A DNA stretch of 15,637 bases, from positions 1 to 15,637 of the forward strand of contig JAESUA010000102.1 of assembly GCA_016763255.1 (NCBI GenBank), in the 5' to 3' direction. Shown piece after piece: positions 1 to 7,585 of the stretch; the first letter of the stretch is position 1; every line of letters starts with the position of its first letter. The translations under genes were made by a program, and so were the position numbers. The notes under the pieces were generated by a model. The model did no database searches. It saw only the letters and a list, made by a program, of their open reading frames with translations, and was not told the DNA's origin. Source of the stretch: Magnetovibrio sp. (GTDB lineage: Bacteria; Pseudomonadota; Alphaproteobacteria; Rhodospirillales; Magnetovibrionaceae).

Positions 1-873
1 CACGCCCGTACTTTGATTGCCACTGTTGCGGCAGAACAGCTTGAAGGTGCTATTTTCGGCTATGTTTCGACGTTTGATGACATCACCGAATTGCAGTCGG
101 CGCAACGCAAAGCCGCATGGTCGGGGGTCGCACGGCGCATCGCCCATGAGATCAAAAACCCACTGACCCCAATCCAGTTGGCGGCGGAACGCTTGAAACG
201 CAAATATCTTAAGCAAATCACCGACGATCCGGAGACCTTTGTCATCTGCACCGACACCATCATCCGTCAAGTTGAAGATATTGGCCGCATGGTCGATGAA
301 TTTTCATCCTTCTCACGCATGCCGCAAGCGGTTTTAAAACCAACAAATTTATCGGAAGTGTGCCGCCAAGCGCTGTTTTTGGAAAAAAACCGCGGCACCG
401 GCATCGAGGTGCTGGATCAAATGCCAAACCTTGATGTGAAGGTTAGCTGTGATTCTCAGCAAGTATCACGCGCCCTCACCAATGTTTTGAAAAATGCCGC
501 CGAGTCGGTTGTGGAACGCGTCGAAAACGAAGGTGAAAATGCAAAACCGGGGCAGGTTTGTTTCTCCATGACACAGCAAAAAACCATCCAGGGGCAGCGC
601 ACCACCATCATCGTGGAAGACAACGGAACCGGCCTTCCCGAGACCGATTTGACCCGTTTGACCGAACCCTATGTCACCACCCGGGCCAAAGGCACAGGAT
701 TGGGGCTCGCGATCGTTAAGAAAATCATGGAAGATCATGGGGGGGATCTGATCATTGAGAATAGGGATGAGGGCGGCGCCCGCGTCGTGCTCATATTCCC
801 ACCGCAAGATGCGGTCAACGAAACCAATAAAGCTGGCCACGGCTTCGCCCAGGCCAGTGATTTAGGCCAGTGA
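1..873 (+). CDS. ntrY: Nitrogen regulation sensor histidine kinase NtrY, 3' part
   Basis: Membrane sensor kinase that phosphorylates NtrX in nitrogen (and in some species redox) control. The window opens inside the gene: the frame is open from base 1 and ends with TGA at 871-873, so the N-terminal membrane, periplasmic and HAMP parts are missing. Visible in order are the end of a PAS-like segment (VSTFDDITELQSAQR), the H-box ARRIAHEIKNPLTPIQ with the phospho-accepting His at bases 145-147, the N-box RALTNVLKNAAESV, and the G boxes VEDNGTGLP and GTGLGLAIVKK. The proline-rich H-box and the position directly before ntrX identify NtrY rather than NtrB. Its last codons lie within a 13-base tandem repeat (851-888). 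The catalytic core looks intact. The identification is sure at family level; the signal it senses cannot be seen. Confidence 0.95.
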   Translation, partial: HARTLIATVAAEQLEGAIFGYVSTFDDITELQSAQRKAAWSGVARRIAHEIKNPLTPIQLAAERLKRKYLKQITDDPETFVICTDTIIRQVEDIGRMVDEFSSFSRMPQAVLKPTNLSEVCRQALFLEKNRGTGIEVLDQMPNLDVKVSCDSQQVSRALTNVLKNAAESVVERVENEGENAKPGQVCFSMTQQKTIQGQRTTIIVEDNGTGLPETDLTRLTEPYVTTRAKGTGLGLAIVKKIMEDHGGDLIIENRDEGGARVVLIFPPQDAVNETNKAGHGFAQASDLGQ

Positions 874-888
874 TCTAGGCTAGTGAGT
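851..888 (+). repeat. Three-copy 13-base tandem repeat across the ntrY/ntrX junction
   Basis: The units are AGGCCAGTGATTT (851-863), AGGCCAGTGATCT (864-876) and a shortened, diverged AGGCTAGTGAGT (877-888), followed by a further AGG. The second unit carries the ntrY stop codon and the third leads into the ntrX Shine-Dalgarno. Since 13 is not a multiple of 3, a change of copy number would move the ntrY stop frame and the ntrY-ntrX spacing. This is read directly from the bases; any effect is inference. Confidence 0.85.
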
Positions 889-897
889 AGGAACGTC

Positions 898-2301
898 ATG
901 GGGCAAGACATCCTGATCGTCGATGACGAGGCAGATATTCGGGCGCTGGTCGCCGGCATCTTGGAAGACGAGGGCTTTCAGCCGCGTGAAGCCTCGTCCG
1001 ATGTCCAAGCGTTGGACATGATCGAAACCCGAAGACCCAACCTGGTGCTGCTTGATATCTGGCTGCAGGGCTCGCAGATGGATGGGCTGCAAATTCTCAC
1101 CGCCATCAAAAAACGCCATCCGACCTTACCGGTGATCATGATGAGCGGTCACGGCACCATTGAAACGGCGGTCAAGGCGCTCAAAGACGGCGCTTATGAC
1201 TTTATTGAAAAGCCATTTAAAGCCGACCGCATGGTGCTGGTGGTGGAACGCGCCATCGAAGCCGCGCGTTTGAAGCGTGAAAACGAAGAACTGCGCCTGC
1301 GCACCGATTCTGATGACAACCTGATCGGCACCTCGGCGTGTATCTCCCAGGTGCGCCAGTCTGTCGATCGTGTTGCACCGGCTAATTCTCGGGTTTTGAT
1401 CACCGGCCCCAGTGGCAGCGGCAAAGAAGTCGTGGCGCGCATGTTGCACAATCGATCGAGCCGCGCTTCGGGGCCATTTGTGGTGGTGTATTGCGCCACC
1501 ATGGAACCCGAACGCATGGAAATTGAGCTGTTTGGCAATCAAACCCCGCTTCAAGACGGTGAGGGGGGACGTAAGGTCGGTTATTTCGAATCCGCCCACA
1601 CCGGTACTTTGTTTCTCGATGAAATCACGGATATGCCGTTGGAGACCCAAGGTAAAATCGTGCGGGTGCTGCAAGAACAGATTTTTGAACGCGTCGGCGG
1701 CTCAACCAAAGTCGAGGTCGATGTGCGGGTGGTCGCCAGCGCTACCCGTGATATTCAAACGGAAATAGCCGCCGGAAAGTTTCGTGAAGACCTGTTTTAC
1801 CGCCTGTCGGTGGTGCCCATTGAGGTGCCGCCGTTAAGCACACGCCGCGAAGACATTCCGATGTTGGCCGCACATTTCATTGGTCAGGCCTCACGCCGGT
1901 CGGGCCAACCCGGGCGCAAGCTGTCTGAAGATGCCATCGCCGCCTTGCAGGCCTATGAGTGGCCCGGTAATGTACGCGAACTGAAAAACATCATCGAACG
2001 CCTGTTGATTATGGCACCGGGTGGTCCCGATGAGGCGATCCGTGCCGAAAACCTGCCCAGCGAAGTGACCTCCGATGCGCTTGCGGGGGGGAGCCTCAAC
2101 GGTGGCACGCAAGTCATGGGGCTGCCGCTCAAACAAGCCCGCGAAAGCTTCGAGCGCGACTACCTGCTGGGCCAAGTGACTCGCTTTGGTGGCAATATTT
2201 CACGCACGGCGGAATTTGTCGGTATGGAACGTTCCGCTTTGCACCGAAAACTGAAAACGCTGGGCTTAACCGGCGACGAGTTGACGAAGAAGACCGGATA
2301 A
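898..2301 (+). CDS. ntrX: Response regulator NtrX, GAFTGA-less AAA+ type
   Basis: Cytoplasmic response regulator partnered with NtrY. From the ATG at 898 it is 467 residues: receiver domain (about 1-120; acidic pair D9/D10, phospho-acceptor D53 in LVLLDIWL, Lys in EKPF), AAA+ domain (about 140-375; Walker A GPSGSGKE at 170-177, Walker B LFLDE ending at 242), and a C-terminal Fis-like helix-turn-helix (NISRTAEFVGMERSALHRKL). The stretch after ELFG, where sigma-54 activators carry GAFTGA, reads NQTPLQDGEGG, so this protein is unlikely to remodel sigma-54 polymerase and may act as a repressor or a sigma-70-linked regulator. A GTG at 883 could add five residues, but AGGA at 889-892 is well spaced for the ATG at 898 and the protein then begins MGQDILIVDDE as in the family. 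It is probably transcribed with ntrY. Confidence 0.95.
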   Translation: MGQDILIVDDEADIRALVAGILEDEGFQPREASSDVQALDMIETRRPNLVLLDIWLQGSQMDGLQILTAIKKRHPTLPVIMMSGHGTIETAVKALKDGAYDFIEKPFKADRMVLVVERAIEAARLKRENEELRLRTDSDDNLIGTSACISQVRQSVDRVAPANSRVLITGPSGSGKEVVARMLHNRSSRASGPFVVVYCATMEPERMEIELFGNQTPLQDGEGGRKVGYFESAHTGTLFLDEITDMPLETQGKIVRVLQEQIFERVGGSTKVEVDVRVVASATRDIQTEIAAGKFREDLFYRLSVVPIEVPPLSTRREDIPMLAAHFIGQASRRSGQPGRKLSEDAIAALQAYEWPGNVRELKNIIERLLIMAPGGPDEAIRAENLPSEVTSDALAGGSLNGGTQVMGLPLKQARESFERDYLLGQVTRFGGNISRTAEFVGMERSALHRKLKTLGLTGDELTKKTG

Positions 2302-2356
2302 CCGATCTTGTGAGCACTCTGATGAACTCTAATTTATTGCGGATAGGACCTTTTTC

Positions 2357-3733
2357 ATGAAGGTGATCGTTTGTGGCGCAGGGCAGGTTGGTTTTCACAT
2401 TGCCCAACATTTATCGCGCGAAAACAATGATGTAACGGTTATCGATCAATCCCCGGAACTGGTGCAGAGGATTTCCGATACCCTCGATGTGCAAGGGGTG
2501 ATCGGTCATGCCTCGCGCCCGGATGTTTTGGAACGTGCCGGCACCAACGATGCCGACATGATCATCGCCGTGACCGCCGCAGATGAAGCCAACATGGTGG
2601 CCTGCCAGGTTGCGCACTCGTTGTTTGATGTGCCGACCAAAATCGCCCGCATCCGCGCCCAGTCTTATCTAGAGCCCATGTGGGCCAACCTATTTTCGCG
2701 CGAACACATGCCCATCGATGTGATTATTTCCCCGGAAATCGAAGTTGCACGCGCCATTCAACGTCGCCTAACGGTGCCCGGATCGTTTGAAATGATCCCC
2801 TTGGTCAACGGCAAGGTCAAGCTGTTGGGGGTGCGCTGCGGTGAGGCCTGTCCGTTGGTCAACACGCCGTTGCGCCAAATCACCCAACTGTTTCCCGATC
2901 TGTCCATCACCGTCATCGGCATCGTGCGCGACGGAACCTTTTTGTTCCCCAACGCCGACAGCCAGATGATACCGGGAGACAGCGTTTATTTTGTGGTGGG
3001 GGCCGACAAGCAAGAACGAGCCATGGCGGCATTTGGTCACGATGAGCAAGAAGCCCGGCGCTTGGTGATTTTCGGTGGCGGCAACATCGGTTTGTTCTTG
3101 GCCGAAGAATTGGAAGCCTCGGAAAGTAACCTCAATGTTAAATTGATCGAATGGAACGCCGAACGCGCCAGCCTGTGCGCCAGTCGCTTGAAAAAAACCA
3201 TGGTCATTCAAGGCGACGTGTTGGATAGCCAGATCATGAGCGAAGCCAATATGGCGATGACCGAAACGGTGATCGCGGTGACCAACGATGATGAAAACAA
3301 TATTTTGTCTTCTTTATTGGCCAAGCGTGAAGGCGCACGGCGTGCGATCACGCTGATCAACAAAGGCGAATACGAAAGCCTGATCGGCTCGCTCGGCATT
3401 GATGTGGTGGTGGATCCACGCAACATCACCGTTTCGACCATCATCCAGCACGTGCGTCGCGGACGTATTCATTCGGTGCACACTTTGGGCGAAGGCTTTG
3501 GCGAAGTGATTGAAGCCGAAGCCCTGGAAACCTCACCAATGGTTGGCAAACCCTTGAAAGATGCGGGTTTGCCCGACGGTATGGTGATCGGATCGGTGGT
3601 GCGCGGTGATGAGGTCATCAGTCCGCGCGGCAACACCGTGATCCAAGCCAAAGACCGGGTGGTGGTGTTTGCCGCCTCGGATATCATTTCCCAGGTGGAG
3701 AAAATGTTCTCCGTCCAACTCGAGTATTTTTAG
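2357..3733 (+). CDS. trkA: Trk potassium uptake system, NAD-binding subunit TrkA
   Basis: Cytoplasmic, peripheral regulatory subunit that binds NAD(H) and gates the TrkH/TrkG K+ channel. At 458 residues it has the full length of TrkA, with two tandem RCK_N/RCK_C halves. The first Rossmann motif is CGAGQVG (G7, G9, G12) and the second is GGGNIG (G240-G245), each followed by an acidic strand end (VTVID and VKLIEW). The C-terminal parts (for example ISPRGNTVIQAKDRVVVFA) fit RCK_C. GGATAGGAC upstream of the ATG gives a reasonable ribosome site. It lies 55 bases after ntrX, and its TAG is directly followed by the ATG of the next gene. The channel subunit trkH is not in the window. The ntrX-trkA linkage is common in alphaproteobacteria. 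Confidence 0.95.
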   Translation: MKVIVCGAGQVGFHIAQHLSRENNDVTVIDQSPELVQRISDTLDVQGVIGHASRPDVLERAGTNDADMIIAVTAADEANMVACQVAHSLFDVPTKIARIRAQSYLEPMWANLFSREHMPIDVIISPEIEVARAIQRRLTVPGSFEMIPLVNGKVKLLGVRCGEACPLVNTPLRQITQLFPDLSITVIGIVRDGTFLFPNADSQMIPGDSVYFVVGADKQERAMAAFGHDEQEARRLVIFGGGNIGLFLAEELEASESNLNVKLIEWNAERASLCASRLKKTMVIQGDVLDSQIMSEANMAMTETVIAVTNDDENNILSSLLAKREGARRAITLINKGEYESLIGSLGIDVVVDPRNITVSTIIQHVRRGRIHSVHTLGEGFGEVIEAEALETSPMVGKPLKDAGLPDGMVIGSVVRGDEVISPRGNTVIQAKDRVVVFAASDIISQVEKMFSVQLEYF

Positions 3734-4591
3734 ATGTCCACAGCATATGTGAATGGCCGCTACCTTCCTAAAGCGTCGGCAGGGGTCCACATCGAAGATC
3801 GTGGTTTTCAGTTTGCCGATGCGGTGTATGAGGTCTTTGCCGTGCAAGACGGCCGCCTGGTTGATGAAGACGGCCACCTGCAACGTCTGGAACGGTCCTT
3901 GGACGAGTTGTCGATCCAGCCCCCCATGAGCCGCAAGGCCTTGACGCTGGTGATGCGCCAATTGCTGCGCGTCAATCACCTGCGTTATGGCAGCCTGTAT
4001 CTGCAGGTCAGCCGGGGTGTTGCGCCGCGCGACTTTCCGGCGCCACAAAATTTAACGCCCACCCTGGTGATGACCGTCACCCGCCAAAAGGCTTTTGATG
4101 CGGTGGCGGCGCGCAAGGGGGTGAACGTGATCACCACCCATGATTTGCGCTGGAAACGCTGCGACATCAAAACGGTACAACTGCTGGCCGGGGTTCTGGC
4201 CAAGACCGAGGCTGTCGCCCGCGGGGCGGCGGAAGCGTGGTTGCTGGATGACAAGGGCTTCATCACCGAAGGCTCCGCATCCAATGCCTGGATCATCACC
4301 CAAAACGATGAATTGATCACCCGCCACACGGACCACGCCATTTTGGGCGGCATCACCCGTCAAACGGTGCTGAAATTGGCGGCTGAGAACGGTCTGAAAT
4401 ATGAAGAGCGCGCCTTCAGTCTGGCCGAAGCCTTAGCCGCCCGCGAAGCCTTCACCACATCCTCGATCATAATGGTGCGCCCGGTGGTGAAAATTGATGA
4501 TACACAGCTGGGATCGGGTGAATGTGGCCCATTTTGCCGCACTATTATTGAGCTTTACGATTCGTATTTAAAAAACGGATTCTCCGCATGA
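3734..4591 (+). CDS. dat: D-amino-acid aminotransferase (PLP fold type IV)
   Basis: Class IV pyridoxal-phosphate transaminase; it probably interconverts D-alanine and D-glutamate with their 2-oxoacids, supplying peptidoglycan precursors or degrading D-amino acids. The 285 residues match the family. Visible are the N-terminal VNGRYLP and the conserved EDRGFQFADAVYEV, the segment RWKRCDIKTVQLL with the predicted Schiff-base lysine K146, and the phosphate-cup sequence EGSASNAWI. RCDIK is typical of D-amino-acid transaminase; branched-chain aminotransferase (IlvE) and aminodeoxychorismate lyase (PabC) are the alternatives in the same fold. The ATG is immediately after the trkA TAG and I see no good Shine-Dalgarno at proper spacing, so translation is probably coupled to trkA. 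Its stop overlaps the next start (ATGA). Confidence 0.88.
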   Translation: MSTAYVNGRYLPKASAGVHIEDRGFQFADAVYEVFAVQDGRLVDEDGHLQRLERSLDELSIQPPMSRKALTLVMRQLLRVNHLRYGSLYLQVSRGVAPRDFPAPQNLTPTLVMTVTRQKAFDAVAARKGVNVITTHDLRWKRCDIKTVQLLAGVLAKTEAVARGAAEAWLLDDKGFITEGSASNAWIITQNDELITRHTDHAILGGITRQTVLKLAAENGLKYEERAFSLAEALAAREAFTTSSIIMVRPVVKIDDTQLGSGECGPFCRTIIELYDSYLKNGFSA

Positions 4592-5250
4592 CCACGACCC
4601 CACAATCTCGGCCCAAAGCGATTCTCTTCGACTGGGACAACACCCTGATCGACAGTTGGGTGGTCATCCAAGATGCCTTAAACGCAACATTTGTTGAGTT
4701 TGGTGTCGAGCAATGGAGCCTGGATGAAACCAAAACGCGAGTCGCCAAGTCCATGCGCGATAGTTTTCCTGAACTGTTTGGCGATCAATGGGAAGAGGCC
4801 GGTAAAGCCTTTTATAAACATTTCGAATCCATCCATCTTGATCGCCTCACCCCATTGCCCGGTGCGGCCCGGGCCCTTGAAGAGTTGTTCGACCTGGGCA
4901 TCTACCTTGGCGTGGTGAGCAACAAAACCGGCAAACTTCTGTGGGCTGAAGCGCAAAAACTGGGCTGGGACAAACATTTTGGCAAAATTATCGGGGCCAC
5001 CGACGCCCCCAACGATAAGCCCGCAAAGGATCCCGTTTTGATGGCTTTGGCGCAAAGCGGCTTTGAACCCGGACCCGATGTTTGGTTTGATGGGGATGCC
5101 CGTATCGATATGGAATGCGCCGTAAATGCGGGCTGCATACCAATTTTGATTCGCCCCGATCCACCCTCAGATGGCGAGTTCGACGGGGTGCAACCACAGC
5201 TTTATTTTGATGGCGCGCAAAAGCTTTCCAATCTTGCCAAGAACCTGTAA
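4588..5250 (+). CDS. HAD-superfamily hydrolase, phosphoglycolate-phosphatase-like
   Basis: Small-molecule phosphatase of the haloacid dehalogenase superfamily, 220 residues, with a helical C1 cap between motifs I and II. Motif I is LFDWDNTL with nucleophile D15 and general acid D17; motif II is VVSNKTG with S111; motif III Lys is probably K144 in NDKPAKDP; motif IV is FDGDARID with D168 and D170. All catalytic residues are present. The substrate cannot be read from the sequence: phosphoglycolate phosphatase (Gph) is the nearest well-known relative, but a different sugar or cofactor phosphate is possible. The ATGA overlap with the transaminase gene indicates translational coupling and perhaps a shared pathway. 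It appears to be the last gene of the ntrYX-trkA run. Confidence 0.85.
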   Translation: MTTTPQSRPKAILFDWDNTLIDSWVVIQDALNATFVEFGVEQWSLDETKTRVAKSMRDSFPELFGDQWEEAGKAFYKHFESIHLDRLTPLPGAARALEELFDLGIYLGVVSNKTGKLLWAEAQKLGWDKHFGKIIGATDAPNDKPAKDPVLMALAQSGFEPGPDVWFDGDARIDMECAVNAGCIPILIRPDPPSDGEFDGVQPQLYFDGAQKLSNLAKNL

Positions 5251-5297
5251 TATCACGACTTCCATCTGGGGGGGCCTTTGATGTGGGGGCGAAAAGA

Positions 5298-5317
5298 GGG
5301 GGTATCCTCCATTTTTT
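5298..5317 (+). terminator. Weak intrinsic terminator candidate behind the HAD gene
   Basis: GGGGG (5298-5302), loop TAT and CCTCC (5306-5310) can pair with one G-T wobble and are followed by ATTTTTT. The stem is short, so termination may be partial and hfq could receive read-through from the ntrYX operon. The rest of 5251-5409 holds no gene; I found no convincing promoter in it, although one for hfq would be expected there. Confidence 0.4.
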
Positions 5318-5409
5318 CACCACACACTTGGCCTAACATGGGAAATAAAGGGTACGGATCGGCATTCCAGCTGATGCGTACTGATAATGTTGTAATTAGG
5401 GAAGCAACC

Positions 5410-5667
5410 ATGGCTTCGGAAAGATCTAAGAACGTACAAGACGTCTTTCTCAATCACATCCGTAAAGAGAAGACTCCCATCACCGTATTCCTGGTGAATG
5501 GCGTAAAACTTCAAGGCATAGCGACGTGGTTCGACAATTTCTCGGTGCTGTTGCGCCGCGATGGTCACACTCAGCTTGTTTATAAGCACGCCATCTCGAC
5601 CATCATGCCTTCACAGCCTATTCAGCTGTTTGATCCCGAGGCAGCCGCAAACGCTGCCGAGGAATGA
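5410..5667 (+). CDS. hfq: RNA-binding chaperone Hfq
   Basis: Hexameric Sm-like protein that pairs small regulatory RNAs with mRNAs; it acts in the cytoplasm. The 85 residues carry the Sm1 motif ([12 protein letters not shown], about 25-36, then FDNFSVLL) and the diagnostic Sm2 motif YKHAIST (58-64). Proximal-face residues Q10, D11, F13, L14 and N15 are kept. The rim has basic residues (IRKEK, 17-21) and the C-terminal tail after P67 is short and acidic, typical of alphaproteobacterial Hfq. The frame stays open upstream to 5278, but AGGGAAG just before the ATG at 5410 and the family start [11 protein letters not shown] settle the start. The final codons GAG GAA before the stop double as the likely ribosome site of hflX. 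Confidence 0.98.
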   Translation: MASERSKNVQDVFLNHIRKEKTPITVFLVNGVKLQGIATWFDNFSVLLRRDGHTQLVYKHAISTIMPSQPIQLFDPEAAANAAEE

Positions 5668-5673
5668 TCCGCT

Positions 5674-7044
5674 TTGTCTGACCGCTCCGTAGGGGGGGAG
5701 GGAAACAACGCAGATCAAGGTGGGGATGACAAAGATTTCGCCCGTGATTATGCACGGGGTGAACGTTGTTTGGTGATCCATCCGCATTTGAAAAAGACCT
5801 CCCATTCAGGTGGGGGCGCTCCTTCGCGTGCGCCCGAAGCCCGCCTGGAAGAGATTGTCGGCTTGGCCCAGGCCATTGACCTGGATATTGTTGCACGTGA
5901 AATTGTCGGCCTAAGTGCTTTAAAACCCGGCAGTTATTTCGGCAAAGGCACGCTTGAACGTCTCGACGCCATCATCAAAGGACGCGACGTCGGCGTGGTG
6001 ATTGTTGATGTGCAACTGAGCCCCATTCAGCAGCGTAATCTAGAGCGTGCCTGGGCATGCAAGGTGCTGGATCGCACCGGCATTATTTTGGAAATTTTCG
6101 GCGAGCGCGCCCGCACCAAAGAAGGTCGGCTGCAGGTCGAATTGGCACACATGTCATATCAGCGCTCACGCTTGGTGCGCTCTTGGACTCACTTGGAACG
6201 TCAACGCGGTGGCGCAGGTTTCATGGGCGGCCCCGGTGAAACCCAAATCGAAGTCGATCGTCGCTTGATCGATCAGCGTATCGCCAAGCTCAAACGCCAA
6301 CTCAAAGAAGTCAAACGCACCCGCGAATTGCATCGCAAAGCACGCCGCAAGGTGCCATACCCCATTGTCGCCCTGGTGGGCTACACCAATGCGGGTAAAT
6401 CGACCCTGTTCAATCGGCTCACCAATTCAGATGTCTTCGTCAAAGACCAGTTGTTCGCCACCCTAGATCCGACCATGCGCAGCCTCGAATTGCCATCGGG
6501 CAAAAACATTATCTTATCCGATACGGTTGGCTTTATTTCGGATCTTCCCCACGAACTGGTTGAAGCCTTCCATGCGACCTTGGAAGAGGTCCTTGAGGCC
6601 GAAGTCATCGTCCATGTGCGTGATGTTTCGCACCCCGATAGCGACGCTCAAAAGGGCGACGTCGATGCGGTGATGAAAGATCTGGGCCTGGCGGAAGATC
6701 GCCTAAGCGAACAGCTTATAGAAGTGCGCAATAAGTCCGATTTGCTTGGCCCGGATGAACACGAAATTCAAGCCAATACCGTCAAACGCGCCGATCACCC
6801 CATGGTGCTGACATCTGCGGTCAGTGGTGAAGGGGTCGACGCCTTCTTGGCGGCCATCGAAGAACGATTGAGCCACGCCACGCAAACCTTAGACGTCTGC
6901 GTTGATCCCGCCGATGGCAAAACCCTGTCATGGCTCTACGCCCATGGTGAGGTGATCAATCGCCGCGATGAAGACGATGGCATTCATGTCACCGTCCGCC
7001 TCGAACCGATCAATCTACAGCGTTTCGAGCAACTCAAACGCTAA
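5674..7044 (+). CDS. hflX: Ribosome-associated GTPase HflX
   Basis: GTPase that binds the 50S subunit and splits stalled or hibernating ribosomes. The 456 residues contain the HflX N-terminal domain (about 40-200; GSYFGKGTLERL, VDVQLSPIQQRNLE, the glycine-rich GGAGFMGGPGETQIE), a basic coiled linker, and the G domain with G1 GYTNAGKST (236-244), G3 DTVGF (283-287) and G4 NKSD (353-356). The start is a TTG at 5674: no in-frame ATG precedes the conserved core, and GAGGAA at 5659-5664, inside the end of hfq, sits nine bases before it. hfq-hflX is a widely conserved pair. A G7 run lies in the first codons. A strong terminator follows. Confidence 0.95.
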   Translation: MSDRSVGGEGNNADQGGDDKDFARDYARGERCLVIHPHLKKTSHSGGGAPSRAPEARLEEIVGLAQAIDLDIVAREIVGLSALKPGSYFGKGTLERLDAIIKGRDVGVVIVDVQLSPIQQRNLERAWACKVLDRTGIILEIFGERARTKEGRLQVELAHMSYQRSRLVRSWTHLERQRGGAGFMGGPGETQIEVDRRLIDQRIAKLKRQLKEVKRTRELHRKARRKVPYPIVALVGYTNAGKSTLFNRLTNSDVFVKDQLFATLDPTMRSLELPSGKNIILSDTVGFISDLPHELVEAFHATLEEVLEAEVIVHVRDVSHPDSDAQKGDVDAVMKDLGLAEDRLSEQLIEVRNKSDLLGPDEHEIQANTVKRADHPMVLTSAVSGEGVDAFLAAIEERLSHATQTLDVCVDPADGKTLSWLYAHGEVINRRDEDDGIHVTVRLEPINLQRFEQLKR

Positions 7045-7077
7045 CGATCCCCGTTTCACATTCCTAAATCTAAAGTA

Positions 7078-7112
7078 GCCGGTTGTAGGTTTTGCAACCG
7101 GCCATTTTTTTT
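7078..7112 (+). terminator. Rho-independent terminator of hfq-hflX
   Basis: Perfect 8-base stem GCCGGTTG (7078-7085) with CAACCGGC (7095-7102), 9-base loop, then CA and eight T (7105-7112). It lies 33 bases after the hflX stop. Confidence 0.92.
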
Positions 7113-7168
7113 GTGTGCATACCACAAATCGCCTGGATCACTTGAGTTTTGTTGACGGTTCCTTAATG

Positions 7169-7180
7169 TCTACTAGTAGA
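7169..7180. promoter_or_regulatory. Perfect 12-base palindrome, possible operator
   Basis: TCTACTAGTAGA is fully self-complementary and lies 80 bases before the small gene at 7260. A TTGACG (7152-7157) and TAGTAG/GATAAT-like bases around 7174-7184 make this a plausible promoter region, though no -35/-10 pair with ideal spacing can be fixed. A repressor bound here would cover the -10 region. A short hairpin CTGTCG/CGGCAG (7202-7218) follows in the presumed leader. The palindrome is seen; the operator role is inferred. Confidence 0.4.
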
Positions 7181-7259
7181 TAATGTTGGGATGCTCTTGA
7201 TCTGTCGTTTCGCGGCAGAATCCAATAAAAGGCCCTAAACGGGTGATAAGGAAAAAACG

Positions 7260-7529
7260 ATGGCCAGCGCACAGGCTCAACAAAAATGGCGGGATAAACA
7301 TCGCTTCGTAAAATCCCAACTTAATGTCATGGCGCGTAAGATTACCCATGACGGATTGCGTGAAATTTCGGACGCATTTAATTTAACCGGCAAAGCGGAA
7401 GCCGTGGCATTTAGCACTTACGTTGTGCGTGCGATGAAGCAAAAGGGTGAAAGTGATGCGGCAACGTATCTGTATCTCAACGCGCTCAAAGCAGGCTTCA
7501 AACGCGATCGTGATGTGTTTTCACCGTAA
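7260..7529 (+). CDS. Small conserved-type protein, possible ribbon-helix-helix fold
   Basis: An 89-residue basic, soluble protein with no signal peptide. The ATG at 7260 is preceded at seven bases by AAGGA, so it is very likely translated. I do not recognise a named family. The segment QLNVMARK could be a strand, followed by two helices (ITHDGLREISDAFN and a helix around AEAVAFSTYVVRAMKQ) joined by LTGK. That strand-helix-turn-helix order resembles MetJ/Arc ribbon-helix-helix DNA-binding proteins, and the palindrome at 7169-7180 would be a natural target. This is inference from pattern only; a purely structural or RNA-binding role is equally open. It follows the hflX terminator and precedes the phosphatase gene by 56 bases, so the two may be co-transcribed. 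Confidence 0.75.
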   Translation: MASAQAQQKWRDKHRFVKSQLNVMARKITHDGLREISDAFNLTGKAEAVAFSTYVVRAMKQKGESDAATYLYLNALKAGFKRDRDVFSP

Positions 7530-7585
7530 CAAAACTAGACCACAGGACTTTTACCCCCTTGTGCTGATCAAGACGAAGGCGAACT

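Noticed and set aside
883..897. GTG start for NtrX, five residues earlier
   Set aside because: The Shine-Dalgarno AGGA at 889-892 lies after this codon and fits the ATG at 898.
1126..1674. 182-residue minus-strand frame inside ntrX
   Set aside because: Antisense to the receiver and Walker A regions; a histidine-rich product typical of a shadow frame in GC-rich DNA.
2085..2091. G7 run in the ntrX linker as a phase-variation tract
   Set aside because: Seven bases is short, similar runs occur elsewhere (5267-5273, 5691-5697), and the frame is intact.
5278..5409. 44-residue N-terminal extension of Hfq
   Set aside because: It runs through a hairpin and T run, lacks a ribosome site, and Hfq proteins begin at the [11 protein letters not shown] position with AGGGAAG ahead of it.
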